Positions 20,405-29,214 of a stretch of 49,345 nt of DNA are shown here, in pieces. The stretch's first letter is position 1. The number at the start of each line of letters is the position of its first letter. The notes beneath the pieces are model-generated. The model was not told the origin of the DNA and made no database searches. It saw nothing but the letters and a program-made list of their open reading frames with translations. The DNA comes from a candidate division KSB1 bacterium (GTDB lineage: Bacteria; Zhuqueibacterota; Zhuqueibacteria; JANLFK01; Oleimicrobiaceae): the NCBI GenBank assembly GCA_024655945.1, contig JANLFK010000019.1:1-49345 (forward strand). Reading direction: 5' to 3'. A program made the position numbers and the translations under genes.

Positions 20405-20920
20405 ATGCCGGCAGAAACAAGCTCTATGGACAGCTCACGGCCGAGCTGGGATGACTACTTCTTGAACGTTGCCGCAGTAGTGGCCACGCGCTCGTCCTGC
20501 CTGCGCACCAAGGTCGGCGCGGTAATCGTGCGCGACCGGGACATCGTGTCCACTGGCTACAACGGTGCGCCTAAGTACCAGCCACACTGCTTAGAGCTCG
20601 GCTCCTGCTACCGCGACGCCCATGGCATCCCCTCCGGCACCAGGCTGGAGCTCTGTCGCGCGGTGGGCTCGCACGCCGAATCCAACGCCATTGCCTTAGC
20701 AGCGCGCAACGGCCACTCCACCAGAGGCACCACCATGTTCATCGTCGGCCATCGCCATATCTGCAACCAGTGCAAGGCACAGATCGCCAACGCAGGCGTT
20801 ATCCGTGTGCTGCTGCGCACGCCGGAAGGGGAGGTGCTGGAGTTCTTCCCAGCAAGGGACTGGACGCGTCACCCCATCGACCACGGCCAGGGCAAGCAAG
20901 GAGGAGCGAACAGGCCATAG
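20405..20920 (+). CDS. dCMP deaminase / ComEB-type cytidine deaminase family
   Basis: 171 residues. Zinc site HAE at 90-92 (GSHAESNAIALAARNG) with Cys120 and Cys123 (ICNQC), the dCMP-deaminase arrangement; the usual PCxxC proline is Ile. The N-terminus SWDDYFLNVAAVVATRSSC and the GYNGAPKYQPHC loop match the family. It would convert dCMP to dUMP for thymidylate synthesis, which complements the thymidine kinase and cytidine deaminase in the salvage operon. It lies 54 bp after sixA on the same strand. Confidence 0.85.
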   Translation: MPAETSSMDSSRPSWDDYFLNVAAVVATRSSCLRTKVGAVIVRDRDIVSTGYNGAPKYQPHCLELGSCYRDAHGIPSGTRLELCRAVGSHAESNAIALAARNGHSTRGTTMFIVGHRHICNQCKAQIANAGVIRVLLRTPEGEVLEFFPARDWTRHPIDHGQGKQGGANRP

Positions 20921-20932
20921 CAGGCGTTTGCA

Positions 20933-20967
20933 GCCCCCCGGTACTCGGGAGCGGCGCAGCCGGGGGC
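20933..20967. terminator. GC-rich hairpin between convergent genes
   Basis: GCCCCCCGG at 20933-20941 pairs with CCGGGGGC at 20960-20967, with one bulged C. It stands between the dCMP deaminase stop and the convergent membrane-protein gene. There is no T run on either strand, so it is only a possible terminator. Confidence 0.35.
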
Positions 20968-20968
20968 G

Positions 20969-21337
20969 TCACGCCTTCTCGCTAAGGCGGAAGCTGCTGA
21001 CAATCAGCACCAGGCCTGCGGCGATGAGAAGCAGCGGCCACCATTCCCCCAAGCCGGTGATTTGCCAGGCGCCGATGGCCATGAGCGCCACCGCGGCCAC
21101 CAGCCGTCCTCCCGAGCGCTGGCGGTACTGCGGCAGCACATGGCGGGCAATCACCTCCAAGAGCAGAATCACGCCCAGCCCAAAGAGGAAGTACCAGACC
21201 CACCCCACGCCGGGAGCGAGCACTCCCTGCCTGTCCAAGAGAAACACAATCCCCAGCCAGATGATAACCAGGCCGCTGACAATACCGGACAGCGCCCCGC
21301 GCTGCTGGCCGCCACGATGGGCTTGCTGCTCACCCAT
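20969..21337 (-). CDS. Small membrane protein, LiaF-TM/DUF5668-like
   Basis: 122 residues with four likely membrane segments (about 18-34, 43-63, 79-93, 98-114), ending in FRLSEKA. The arrangement SGLVIIWLGIVFLLDRQGVL followed by VWYFLFGLGVILLLEVIAR resembles the membrane part of LiaF-like and DUF5668 proteins, which act in or near cell-envelope stress sensing. The assignment rests on pattern only. It is the second gene after yjbQ, 36 bp apart. Confidence 0.6.
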   Translation of the reverse strand: MGEQQAHRGGQQRGALSGIVSGLVIIWLGIVFLLDRQGVLAPGVGWVWYFLFGLGVILLLEVIARHVLPQYRQRSGGRLVAAVALMAIGAWQITGLGEWWPLLLIAAGLVLIVSSFRLSEKA

Positions 21338-21373
21338 GCCGTCGCCTCCTCAGAAGTGGATTCTATCGACCGC

Positions 21374-21787
21374 CTACTCCCCGATGACCTTTATGACCAC
21401 GCGCTTGCGGCGCTGGCCGTCGAATTCTGCGTAGTAAACCTGCTGCCAGGGCCCCAAGTCCACGCGGCCATCGGTGATGGGCAGCACCACCTGATGGTGC
21501 ATGAGCAGGCTCTTGAGGTGGGCGTCGCCGTTGTGCTCGCCGGTGCGATGGTGGTGATAGTCCGGTCCCTCGGGGGCAAGCCGTTGCAGCCATTCTTCGA
21601 TGTCCTCAATGAGCCCCACCTCGGCGTCGTTGACGTAGACGGCAGCCGTGATGTGCATGGCCGACACCAGCACCATCCCCTCCTGGACGCCGCTCTTCTG
21701 CACCGCCTGCTCCACCTGGTCGGTGATGTTGATGTACTCGCGGTGCTTCTTGGTGTTGAACCAGAGGTACTCGGTGTAGTGCTTCAT
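21374..21787 (-). CDS. yjbQ: YjbQ / UPF0047 family protein
   Basis: 137 residues, full family length. Signature segments are [37 protein letters not shown] and [20 protein letters not shown]. The conserved His residues of the HxTAA and GEHNGDAH motifs are present. The family shows weak thiamine-phosphate synthase activity in E. coli members; its real role is uncertain. ATG 21787 heads a two-gene minus-strand run with the downstream membrane protein. Confidence 0.85.
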   Translation of the reverse strand: MKHYTEYLWFNTKKHREYINITDQVEQAVQKSGVQEGMVLVSAMHITAAVYVNDAEVGLIEDIEEWLQRLAPEGPDYHHHRTGEHNGDAHLKSLLMHHQVVLPITDGRVDLGPWQQVYYAEFDGQRRKRVVIKVIGE

Positions 21788-21898
21788 GGGCGATGTTCCC
21801 GGCTATCAGTGCCAAGCGCTGACGAAAAGCGAACCTTTCTCCACTCCCGCAGTGCATGCCCCTATTGGGCGTAGAGCTGCCATCGGGCCAAGGGCATG

Positions 21899-22956
21899 CT
21901 ATCCGTTTAGTCCATGTTTGGACACAGTGTCGATAACGTCCTCGAACCAGTTGATGATTTGGTCGATCTTTTCGTCCGTAAGGCTGTGGTCAATGCTGCA
22001 CTTCAAATACGCGCCAGTCGACACGAACAAATTCGTGTTCAACAGTCGATTGCTCAACCTGTCCAGCTCGGCCTGAGGAACAGCCGTATTCGCCGCAATG
22101 CCGACTGTCTCGCCGCGACGCGGCACGTAGTAGATCGACTGTCCACGCTCTGAGCTGAGATTATAACAAAAAAGTACAGGGATCTGCACGCCATCCTGGT
22201 CCAAGCATACAGAGAATCCTCTCCTGCCCCAATGGATAGGCAGCTTCCTTAGCTCGGCGAAGCCCAGAATCTTCTCGAACACAGGTTTGCCGAACTCGTC
22301 GGTACCCTCCGGGAACTCGCCGGGGTAAGCGTTCTCGCTGGCAACCCCTGGGGACGCCTCGCCCGAACAGATTCCTCTCCGACGGCGATATCTTGGCCCA
22401 GCAGCGCCCCTCCCCCTTTTGACTCAAAGTAGGAGAACTCTACGCAGGTAATCCTGATGCCCTTCCTCCTCAGAAAGGTTGAAGTCTCTCTCACTGGGCT
22501 ACTTACTTCTTGCGCGACGATCACAATGCGTTGTTCCTTGTTCAGCGTCACTGCCTCCTCCGGGGGCAAATCAAAATACTCCCTGTGATAGTCCGCAAGG
22601 GACAGGGACTCATCAGCCATGTACTGCTGAAACAGCTCCTCCAGTTGCTGGGCATCGAGTTGCTCCGCATAGGAAGCGTATTCGAGGGCCTGGGCCACTG
22701 TCTCTCGTGGTGTCCGCCCCCTCTTGAGTTCCACAACGACCACGGCTCCCGACCGATCCAGGCCCACGAGGTCGATGGTGCTACCCAGGTTCGTGGTAAC
22801 CTGCCTCCCGATGAGCAGTAGTTTGCCGTCCTCGACAATCCCGTCGGGATTCTTTTCCAACCACTCCTCGAGAATCTGTTCCTGGTGTTGCGCGGCGAAC
22901 TGCTTCTTGCTGAACTCCTGGAATTCGCCCTCTGCACTTATGGCGAAAAGGCGCAT
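21899..22956 (-). pseudogene. NucS-like (DUF91) nuclease, frameshifted
   Basis: From ATG 22956 the protein starts MRLFAISAEGEFQEFSKKQF; the N-terminal half has a PD-(D/E)xK site with Asp62 (TIDLVGLD) and ELK at 76-78 (VVVVELKRG), as in the C-terminal nuclease domain of NucS/DUF91 proteins. Near 22364-22370 the frame fails. The next frame carries on GEASPGVASENAYPGEFPEG and FGKPVFEKILGFAELRKLPI, stopping at 21899 after HGLNG. One missing base explains it, and a full protein would be about 352 residues. The second half looks like an unnamed domain found after such nucleases. The truncated reading would keep the nuclease residues but lose the C-terminal domain. Confidence 0.65.
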
Positions 22957-22989
22957 GCTCTCTTTCCTCCCCTGCCACCGGTGTTCTAT

Positions 22990-23508
22990 CTACTCCCCCT
23001 CCCCTCCCATCATCAGCGATTCCCGCTCGAAGAGCGCCTGGTTGAAGGCATCCACAGAGTCAGACATGCGCAAGGCCAGTTCCTGGAGCTCCGCCTCGGA
23101 GAGCACCGTCACATCCAGGTCAGAAACCTCCTCATCCAGCTCGCTCACCTCTCCGAGCAGTGCCAGCTCACAGCCATAGATGGACTCCAACAACTCCGCC
23201 GGCAGCGATGTGCTCTCGAAAAAGCTCGATTCAAGGTAGCTGGGCGCGTGCAAGCCTTCGCAAATGGTGCTCAACTTGCGGTGCAGGCGGCTGAGCGGCT
23301 CAGAAAGCTCGGGCGCACCGAGGCTCTGCGCCTGCTCGGCGGCACCGTTGAGCCTGCTCGCCAGACCTTCGAGGCGGGAGATGAGATGGGCGCGGAGGAG
23401 CTGGTCAGAACTCCTTCGTTCCGCTCTCGAGGTGTACCCCCCATAGCCAGTGACTTTGGCCTGAATCTGCCGCGGCATGGGCTCTGCCGCCCCTCCTAGT
23501 GCTTCCAT
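22990..23508 (-). CDS. Unknown helical protein upstream of the NucS-like gene
   Basis: 172 residues from ATG 23508; an in-frame ATG at 23478 is an alternative, and neither has an ideal SD. Almost entirely helical and acidic, with a long stretch LLESIYGCELALLGEVSELDEEVSDLD and an end FERESLMMGGEGE. I recognise no family and see no signal peptide or membrane segment. It lies 33 bp upstream of the NucS-like gene and shares its promoter, so the pair may form a two-component nuclease module. Confidence 0.5.
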   Translation of the reverse strand: MEALGGAAEPMPRQIQAKVTGYGGYTSRAERRSSDQLLRAHLISRLEGLASRLNGAAEQAQSLGAPELSEPLSRLHRKLSTICEGLHAPSYLESSFFESTSLPAELLESIYGCELALLGEVSELDEEVSDLDVTVLSEAELQELALRMSDSVDAFNQALFERESLMMGGEGE

Positions 23509-23771
23509 TGCCTTGTGCTTGCCTCCGCTTTGCCAACGGTTGCCACAACAAAAAGCCGTCACGTTCCAGACCCAACGCGACGGCCATCTCGAGCCTTGCC
23601 CACTCCTGCCTCTCGGCCCGCGGTCAGGAACGACTGCACCGCTGTCACTTCCAGCAACAGCTTCTCCACCATCAGGCGGAAAGTTGTCTGTATGAACAAC
23701 AGGCGCTGCTTATGCGCACCATGACTACAGGCCCAAACCAGCGGTACAGTTCCCGACGCAAGGGCGCAGCT

Positions 23772-23799
23772 AATTTAGAACTATTTTGCAAAAAGTCAA
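23772..23799 (-). promoter_or_regulatory. Candidate promoter for the unknown/NucS-like pair
   Basis: On the minus strand TTGACT (23794-23799), 16-bp spacer, TAAATT (23772-23777), in a locally AT-rich stretch. The -35 box overlaps the last codons of the upstream Nudix-like gene, so this pair has its own transcription start. The leader to ATG 23508 would be about 255 nt; 23509-23771 shows no gene. Confidence 0.5.
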
Positions 23800-24746
23800 G
23801 ATTTTTTTGCGGCCGTGTACTTCCAGAACCCTCGGTAGAGCCCGTAAACCCACAGACTGCCATAGGCAGAAGGCGTGAGCTCGCTGCGCCTTTTTTCCAA
23901 AAGCTGGCGAAGAGCAGGCGGCTCGTCCTGCACGGCGAGGAGGTCGACGAACTCGCCGGCACCGCGAGCGCCTCCTGCCCGGCGACACAGCTCCTGCAGG
24001 TCGCCCGGCACAGAACACGCGAAGACCAGTTCGGGCTTCTGATTGCAGCGGCTCTTGATGAGCCCTATGCAGCGAAGGGAATTCAGCTCGGCAGGTCGCA
24101 GGTCGAGCTCTTCACAAAGCTCGTTGCCGATTGCCACAAACGGGTGGGGCACCCCCGCCAGCACATCTACCCCCGGGTCGATGTGCCCGCCGAAGACATC
24201 CAACCGTCCGGGGAACTCACCGACGGTGTCGCTACGGCGCATAAGCGGCAGGACACCGCCCGCACTAACCACCACCGCGCTGACGCCAAGCACCCTGGGC
24301 AGGTGCTCTGCTCCCCAACGACGGACGATTTCCTGGCAATAAGCATTGGCAAAGAGGGCATAGAGGTAGCTTGTTCTGCCAAGGGAAAGGTGGAGACGGA
24401 AGCCATCCCACGAGAAGTTTCGGAGAAAACAGAGCGCCCCATCGAAGAGAACTGCACCAGGCCGCGCCTCACTGCAAAGTCGCTGCCAGTGATGGGTGGC
24501 AACGGCGACCATTTCGGCCGGGTACTGCGGCACCTGCGCGTCCCAGTGCACCTCCAGCTCCTCCTGCCCCACGGAACAGACCACCAGAACCTCGGCAGGC
24601 TCCTGGCTCTGTCCGGCGGCATGAGCCTCCCTATGCACACTCATCGCCCGCACCTGCAAGGTGCCCGTCAAGGTCTGCGTCACACGCCAGGCAAGAGAGA
24701 TGGCTGTGCGTGCCAAGAGCAGCAGGAGCGGACCGCTTTCGCTCAC
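23796..24746 (-). CDS. Nudix-like protein with divergent, extended Nudix box
   Basis: 316 residues from GTG 24746, overlapping the PduL stop by 4 nt (GTGA), so translation is coupled. A Nudix-type motif is interrupted: FGGHIDP is followed by an insertion (GVDVLAGVPHPFV) before AIGNELCEELDLR, so the REXXEE core reads NELCEE. A similar elongated layout occurs in NUDT22-like UDP-sugar hydrolases. The N-terminal part, SVGQEELEVHWDAQVPQYP, is not recognisable. Catalysis is uncertain because the Arg of the box is Asn. Its coupling to PduL suggests a role linked to CoA or acyl-phosphate chemistry, which is inference. Confidence 0.6.
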   Translation of the reverse strand: MSESGPLLLLLARTAISLAWRVTQTLTGTLQVRAMSVHREAHAAGQSQEPAEVLVVCSVGQEELEVHWDAQVPQYPAEMVAVATHHWQRLCSEARPGAVLFDGALCFLRNFSWDGFRLHLSLGRTSYLYALFANAYCQEIVRRWGAEHLPRVLGVSAVVVSAGGVLPLMRRSDTVGEFPGRLDVFGGHIDPGVDVLAGVPHPFVAIGNELCEELDLRPAELNSLRCIGLIKSRCNQKPELVFACSVPGDLQELCRRAGGARGAGEFVDLLAVQDEPPALRQLLEKRRSELTPSAYGSLWVYGLYRGFWKYTAAKKS

Positions 24747-25501
24747 ACGAAGACATTGTGCTGTTTGCCAAGATCGCGGGCCGCCGGTGTGACGATGACG
24801 CCGGGCTCCACGCGAATCTTTTGCCCCCGGAGGATGGCCTGGCGCACATCGTTCTCGGTGATGACCCTCCGCCCGTTCAGGTTAAAGTTGTAGCGCAGGC
24901 TGCTTTGCACGATGTACACCATGTCGCCGGTCTTCAGGCCTGCGGCGTTTGCCTCGTCCAGGTCGATGTGCATCTGCAGGCGGAAGGTCTCGTCGACGCG
25001 GACGAGGACGTTGCCAAAAATCACGGTGCGCAATTGCGCAGGGTCCGCCCCTGGCTGCGCCACGGGTGCCACAAACACCGCATCGCCGTGGCGCACCCCC
25101 AACTTGGCCGCTATCTCCGGGTTGACGTGAATGTGGCGGCGCGCCACCACCACGTCCTGATGGAGCGTCACCGAACCCTGCGGCCCGATGAGCACGGCCG
25201 CCTGGCCGGCAGGCAAGGGTCCCGCATCGCCCACCGGGCAATCCAGGCCAAGGCGGTAGGCGTCGGTGCGCGAGACCTCCACTTGCGTGCGGCTGCGCAG
25301 CGGTCCCAAGATGCGCATCCCCTCGATGGCCCCCTTCGGCCCGCTAATGGTCACCGTCTGCTCGGAGACGAACTGACCGCACTGGTAGAGCTCTCGTTCC
25401 CTGGTCAGCTCAAACCCCTTGCCGAACAGAACGTCCAGGTGCTCCCGGCACAAGTGGGCATGGCGGTTGGAAACGCCGACGGGGATCAGTATCCTTTCCA
25501 C
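24743..25501 (-). CDS. pduL: PduL-type phosphate acyltransferase with C-terminal extension
   Basis: 252 residues from GTG 25501 (SD GAGGAGGG). Two PduL repeats with the zinc-binding His pairs SNRHAHL (His14, His16) and RRHIHV (His123, His125). PduL converts acyl-CoA and phosphate to acyl phosphate and CoA, recycling CoA inside metabolosomes. Beyond the core, about residue 212 onwards, is a tail RRVITENDVRQAILRG ... VEPGVIVTPAARDL; similar ITExDVR...VTPxARD modules occur in several microcompartment-linked proteins. No N-terminal encapsulation helix is visible. It stands 54 bp after the aldehyde dehydrogenase gene. Confidence 0.88.
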   Translation of the reverse strand: MERILIPVGVSNRHAHLCREHLDVLFGKGFELTRERELYQCGQFVSEQTVTISGPKGAIEGMRILGPLRSRTQVEVSRTDAYRLGLDCPVGDAGPLPAGQAAVLIGPQGSVTLHQDVVVARRHIHVNPEIAAKLGVRHGDAVFVAPVAQPGADPAQLRTVIFGNVLVRVDETFRLQMHIDLDEANAAGLKTGDMVYIVQSSLRYNFNLNGRRVITENDVRQAILRGQKIRVEPGVIVTPAARDLGKQHNVFV

Positions 25502-25555
25502 GCCCTCCTCCGCTCAGCGCGTTGCAACTGGAGCCGGGTCACCATTCCCAGTCTT

Positions 25556-27142
25556 TCACCTCGTCTGAAGAAATTCGGCGACAATGCGCTCCACCTCTTC
25601 GTCGGTCAAACCGCTGCTGCCATAACGCCCTCGCGGCGCAGGCGACGGCTGGCGGGCATGGAATTCCGCCTGGGGAGCCTCTCGGCGCGAAATGCCCGCC
25701 GCCGGAGTCAGTGCCGCCTGGTACGGCGCACGCACATTCACCCTGCCATGCGTGAGCAATTCTGGGCGCCAATCGGTACTGCGCTCGGAACGGCGCAACG
25801 GCTTCGTCTCGTAGGCAACTCGTTTGATGTTCAACAGGTGCATGGGCGTCACGTTGTCTGTGGTGATGTTACCCCCGTACGTGCCGCAGCCCAGCATCAT
25901 GGATGGGTCCAGCTCGGTGGTGATCCCCACTGCTCCGTGCGTGCCGGGCGTATTGACCAGAATGCGGAAGGCAGGCTTCTTGAGGGCAAACTGCATAATC
26001 ACCTCCTCGTCCCGGGAGTGGATGACCAGCGTATGGCCGAGCCCGCCAAAGTTCAGTATTTCGATACAGCGCTCGCACCCGGCCTCCCAGCCATCCGCAA
26101 CGTAGAAGGCGATCACCGGCGAGAGTTTCTCGATGGAGAGGGGATAGTGAGGCCCAACCCCATCCAGCGGGGCGACCAGCATGCTGGTGTCGCGCGGCAC
26201 CGCTATGCCCGCCTTCTGCGCGATGACGTAGGCCGGTTGTCCGACGCAATCCGGGCTGACCGTGAGCTCGCGCGTCACCAAGGTGGCACCCACCCTGCGG
26301 CACTCGTCCGGGTTGAGAAAGTAAGCCTTGCGCGCCTGCAACTCGGCGATGACCTGGTCCTTGATGGGCAAATCGGCGATGATGGCCTGCTCGGAGGCGC
26401 ACACCGTGCCGTTGTCGAAGGTCTTGGAGGCGGCGATGTCCGCCACTGCCTTGCGCACGTCTGCAGTGCGCTCGATGAACGCCGGCACGTTGCCCGGCCC
26501 TACGCCGTAAGCCGGCTTGCCAGCGCTGTAGGCCGCCTTGACCAAACCCGCGCCGCCCGTTGCCAAGATGATGGCCACATCGCGATGGTGCATCAGCTCG
26601 TTGGTACCCTGGAGCGTAGAAAGGGTCATGCAACTGATGAGACCAGGGGGTGCGCCCGCGCTCTCTGCAGCCTGACTCATCACCGCCGCCGCCGCATTGG
26701 CACAACGCACCGCATTGGGATGGGGCGAGAAGACGATGGCGTTTCTGGCCTTCACCGCAATGAGGGATTTGAAGAGCACCGTGGAGGTGGGATTGGTGAC
26801 CGGCACAATGCCGGCGATCACTCCCATCGGCTCGGCGATCTCCAATATGCGTTTGCCGGGCAGTTCGTTGATCACCCCCACCGTCTTCATGTTCTTGATG
26901 AGGTTGTAGACATCCCGCGTGGCGAGCTGGTTTTTGGCTACCTTGTCGGCAACCACTCCGAAACCGGTCTCCTCCACGGCCAACTGCGCCAGTTGCTCTG
27001 CCGCACGAAAGCCGGCGTCTGCCATGGCCGCCACCACGCGGTCCACGTCCTTCTGGGAAAATTCCTTGAACTTGAGCTGCGCTTCGCGCGCCCGCACACA
27101 GAGATGGCGCGCCTGCTGCATGGATTCCAAGTCGCGATCCAC
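25556..27142 (-). CDS. CoA-acylating aldehyde dehydrogenase with C-terminal encapsulation peptide
   Basis: 528 residues from GTG 27142, 15 bp after the M20 gene. The catalytic Cys248 lies in [12 protein letters not shown], with [12 protein letters not shown] and the cofactor region PVTNPTS, as in EutE/PduP/AdhE-type enzymes that turn an aldehyde, NAD+ and CoA into acyl-CoA. After the catalytic domain comes a Pro/Ala-rich linker (about 455-510) and a terminal amphipathic helix [18 protein letters not shown] (511-528). That is the standard form of an encapsulation peptide that directs enzymes into bacterial microcompartments. No shell protein gene lies in the window. Acetaldehyde or lactaldehyde/propionaldehyde are likely substrates. 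Confidence 0.9.
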   Translation of the reverse strand: MDRDLESMQQARHLCVRAREAQLKFKEFSQKDVDRVVAAMADAGFRAAEQLAQLAVEETGFGVVADKVAKNQLATRDVYNLIKNMKTVGVINELPGKRILEIAEPMGVIAGIVPVTNPTSTVLFKSLIAVKARNAIVFSPHPNAVRCANAAAAVMSQAAESAGAPPGLISCMTLSTLQGTNELMHHRDVAIILATGGAGLVKAAYSAGKPAYGVGPGNVPAFIERTADVRKAVADIAASKTFDNGTVCASEQAIIADLPIKDQVIAELQARKAYFLNPDECRRVGATLVTRELTVSPDCVGQPAYVIAQKAGIAVPRDTSMLVAPLDGVGPHYPLSIEKLSPVIAFYVADGWEAGCERCIEILNFGGLGHTLVIHSRDEEVIMQFALKKPAFRILVNTPGTHGAVGITTELDPSMMLGCGTYGGNITTDNVTPMHLLNIKRVAYETKPLRRSERSTDWRPELLTHGRVNVRAPYQAALTPAAGISRREAPQAEFHARQPSPAPRGRYGSSGLTDEEVERIVAEFLQTR

Positions 27143-27157
27143 GACACCCTCGGCAAG

Positions 27158-28396
27158 CTATGCGTACAAGAAGAGGTGAGCAAACACCTTGGCATCGGCA
27201 AGAACATTGCTGATGCGACAATACTCATTGGGTTGGTGCGCGGTCTGGTCAATGGTCTCCCACACCACGGCTGGCAGTCCGGCACGCCGGAAATGGGCAG
27301 CCACCGTGCCGCCACCAATGCCCATCGGCACTGCTTTCACTCCCCGCGTCTCGGCTAAGGCGCGGGTCAATGCCTGCACCACCGGCGCGTCCACGGGCGT
27401 AGGCGGAGCCGCATCCTCGCGCTGGGGGAAGAAAAGCTCCACCTTCACGCCAAACTGTGCTTCCACCTCGCGCACCGCCGACTGCATCCAGGTAATGACG
27501 TCGTCCACCTTGTACGCGGGCAATACGCGGCAGTCAAAGTAGAACACGTCCTCCCCAGGGATCGTGTTGATGTTGGGCACGTTGGCCTCTTTTTTCGTGG
27601 GCTCGAACGTGCTGGTGGGCGGCGCGAAGACCGGATCGCTCTCCGGAAACGCTTGGTACAGCCCTTCTAACTTGACGATCAAGTGCGCCGCAGCTTTGTG
27701 CGCATTGATGCCCAAGGCCGGACGCGAGCCATGACACTGCTTCCCTATGGTCCTGAAGCCAACCCACAGGATGCTCTTCTCGGCCACTTCCACCATGGAA
27801 CCATCGGCATTTCCCGAGTCGGGCACGATGATGAGGTCTTCGGTGCCGAATAGGTGACGATGATGGGCAAGCAGGTATTGCAGGCCGTATTGGCTCCCTG
27901 TCTCCTCATCGGCCACCAATACCACGCCGACGTCATGGGCGGGACGCAGGCCCTGCTCATGGAGCGCGCGCACCGCCAGCAGCGAGGCGACCATCCCCTG
28001 TTGGTTGTCCTCAACGCCGCGGCCGTACAACAGGTCGCCATCCACTCGCACGCGATAGGGATCGCTTTGCCAAAGGCTGAGCTCACCGGGCGGCACAATG
28101 TCCAAATGCGAGAGGACCCACACGGTGCGACTGCTGTCGGCGCCCTTGAACCTGGCCACCAGGTTCGGCCGATAGCCACACGGCACGCGGGCATCCGGCG
28201 CTTTGATCTCCTGCAGCTCGTCCACGGGAAGGGTGGCGAGCAGCTTCTTGACATATTCGGCCTTGGCAACTTCACCCTCGCCACCGTTTTCTGGCGACAG
28301 GGCGGGTATCGCCGTCAATTCGATCTCCAACCTGATGACCTCGTCTCGATACCCGTCAATGCGCGCCGCGACCTGCGCAAAAGCATCTGCTTTCAT
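27158..28396 (-). CDS. M20-family metallopeptidase (ArgE/DapE/CPG2-like)
   Basis: 412 residues. Zinc ligands of the M20 family are visible: His97 and Asp99 in LSHLDIVPPG, Asp130 in GRGVEDNQQG, and the Glu164-Glu165 pair in ADEETGSQYG, with His in the end region TIDQTAHQPNEY. The central dimerisation domain is present. Members cleave dipeptides or N-acyl amino acids. It heads the operon with the aldehyde dehydrogenase and PduL genes (15 bp gap) and has its own promoter at 28439-28467. In comparable metabolosome loci a peptidase or amidase can release an amine or aldehyde precursor, but the substrate here is unknown. Confidence 0.82.
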   Translation of the reverse strand: MKADAFAQVAARIDGYRDEVIRLEIELTAIPALSPENGGEGEVAKAEYVKKLLATLPVDELQEIKAPDARVPCGYRPNLVARFKGADSSRTVWVLSHLDIVPPGELSLWQSDPYRVRVDGDLLYGRGVEDNQQGMVASLLAVRALHEQGLRPAHDVGVVLVADEETGSQYGLQYLLAHHRHLFGTEDLIIVPDSGNADGSMVEVAEKSILWVGFRTIGKQCHGSRPALGINAHKAAAHLIVKLEGLYQAFPESDPVFAPPTSTFEPTKKEANVPNINTIPGEDVFYFDCRVLPAYKVDDVITWMQSAVREVEAQFGVKVELFFPQREDAAPPTPVDAPVVQALTRALAETRGVKAVPMGIGGGTVAAHFRRAGLPAVVWETIDQTAHQPNEYCRISNVLADAKVFAHLFLYA

Positions 28397-28438
28397 CAGC
28401 GCCTCCGCGAGTGAGCTCCCAGACCTGCGACGGCCGTC

Positions 28439-28467
28439 AATATAAGAAATTTGGCACTCAAATGCAA
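28439..28467 (-). promoter_or_regulatory. Promoter of the M20-aldehyde dehydrogenase-PduL operon
   Basis: On the minus strand TTGCAT (28462-28467), 17-bp spacer, TATATT (28439-28444). The -35 box is inside the 3' end of the WbqC-like gene, 43 bp before the M20 start codon, so this operon is separately transcribed from the salvage operon upstream. Confidence 0.6.
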
Positions 28468-29186
28468 GGTGATTGCCTTGCCCTCCCCTCAGGTGCCACT
28501 TTGGCCGACTGCTGGATCAAGGCCGCCGCGCTTGGCCCCTCGTTCATCAGCAGGTCCAGCACAGAGAAGCCAGGGACGAATGGCCCAAAGAGCTGGTGGT
28601 AGATGGGCTCCGCCACATCCACAGGGCGCACTGTCAAGCCCATGCCGGCGATGCGCTCACTATCCACCAGGTGATAGTCGGCACGGAGCACCAGGTAGGT
28701 ATCGCACCCGCACGCCCGCAACAGGTCCACCACCTTATCCGTGCGCGCCGGGTGTGTGCTAAAGCGGGAAGTCAGGCCCATGGGCACTTTGAGACCCAGT
28801 TCCAGGGCGAGCATCTCGATCAGCGTCCGGTTGAGGTCAAGCAGGCTATCCCAGGAACGCCCGTACACCTCCTCAAGCGCGCCCTCGTAACGGCCCCAGT
28901 AAGGAGCTGGGGCATAGTTGACCATGAGCGAGCGCCAGTGCCTCTTGCGCCACTCATGATACGGGTCGATGCGGACGGCGGCAATACTCTGACCCAGGCG
29001 ACCCTTGCTCAGCACCGGCACCGTGAGCCATTGAGCCCCGGTGGCAGTCTTGATGCGCGCGCGATTCAGGTTGCTGCGAGTGGAGTATTGCAGGTCATCG
29101 GCCAAGAGCGCCACATCGGCGGCGGCGAGCATGGCGAAGAAGGGGATACTGGGCAGGTAGCCCGGCAGCAGGACGGCAAGCGTCAT
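28458..29186 (-). CDS. WbqC-like family protein
   Basis: 242 residues from ATG 29186 (GAGG in good position). The start LLPGYLPSIPFFAMLAAADV and the segment QYSTRSNLNRARIKTATGAQ, then LTVPV, match the WbqC family, encoded in polysaccharide and LPS clusters and thought to act as acyl- or aminotransferase-like tailoring proteins; no biochemical function is proven. It follows the glycosyltransferase by 28 bp, which supports a joint role in envelope polysaccharide synthesis. The protein's 3' end carries the promoter of the next operon. Confidence 0.8.
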   Translation of the reverse strand: MTLAVLLPGYLPSIPFFAMLAAADVALLADDLQYSTRSNLNRARIKTATGAQWLTVPVLSKGRLGQSIAAVRIDPYHEWRKRHWRSLMVNYAPAPYWGRYEGALEEVYGRSWDSLLDLNRTLIEMLALELGLKVPMGLTSRFSTHPARTDKVVDLLRACGCDTYLVLRADYHLVDSERIAGMGLTVRPVDVAEPIYHQLFGPFVPGFSVLDLLMNEGPSAAALIQQSAKVAPEGRARQSPCI

Positions 29187-29214
29187 ACAAGCCTCGCGAA
29201 TCGAGTCCTCATCC

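Noticed and set aside
24371-27358. 995-codon open frame on the plus strand
   Set aside because: It lies opposite the PduL, aldehyde dehydrogenase and Nudix genes, is His/Arg-rich and low in hydrophobic residues: the usual antisense shadow in GC-rich DNA.
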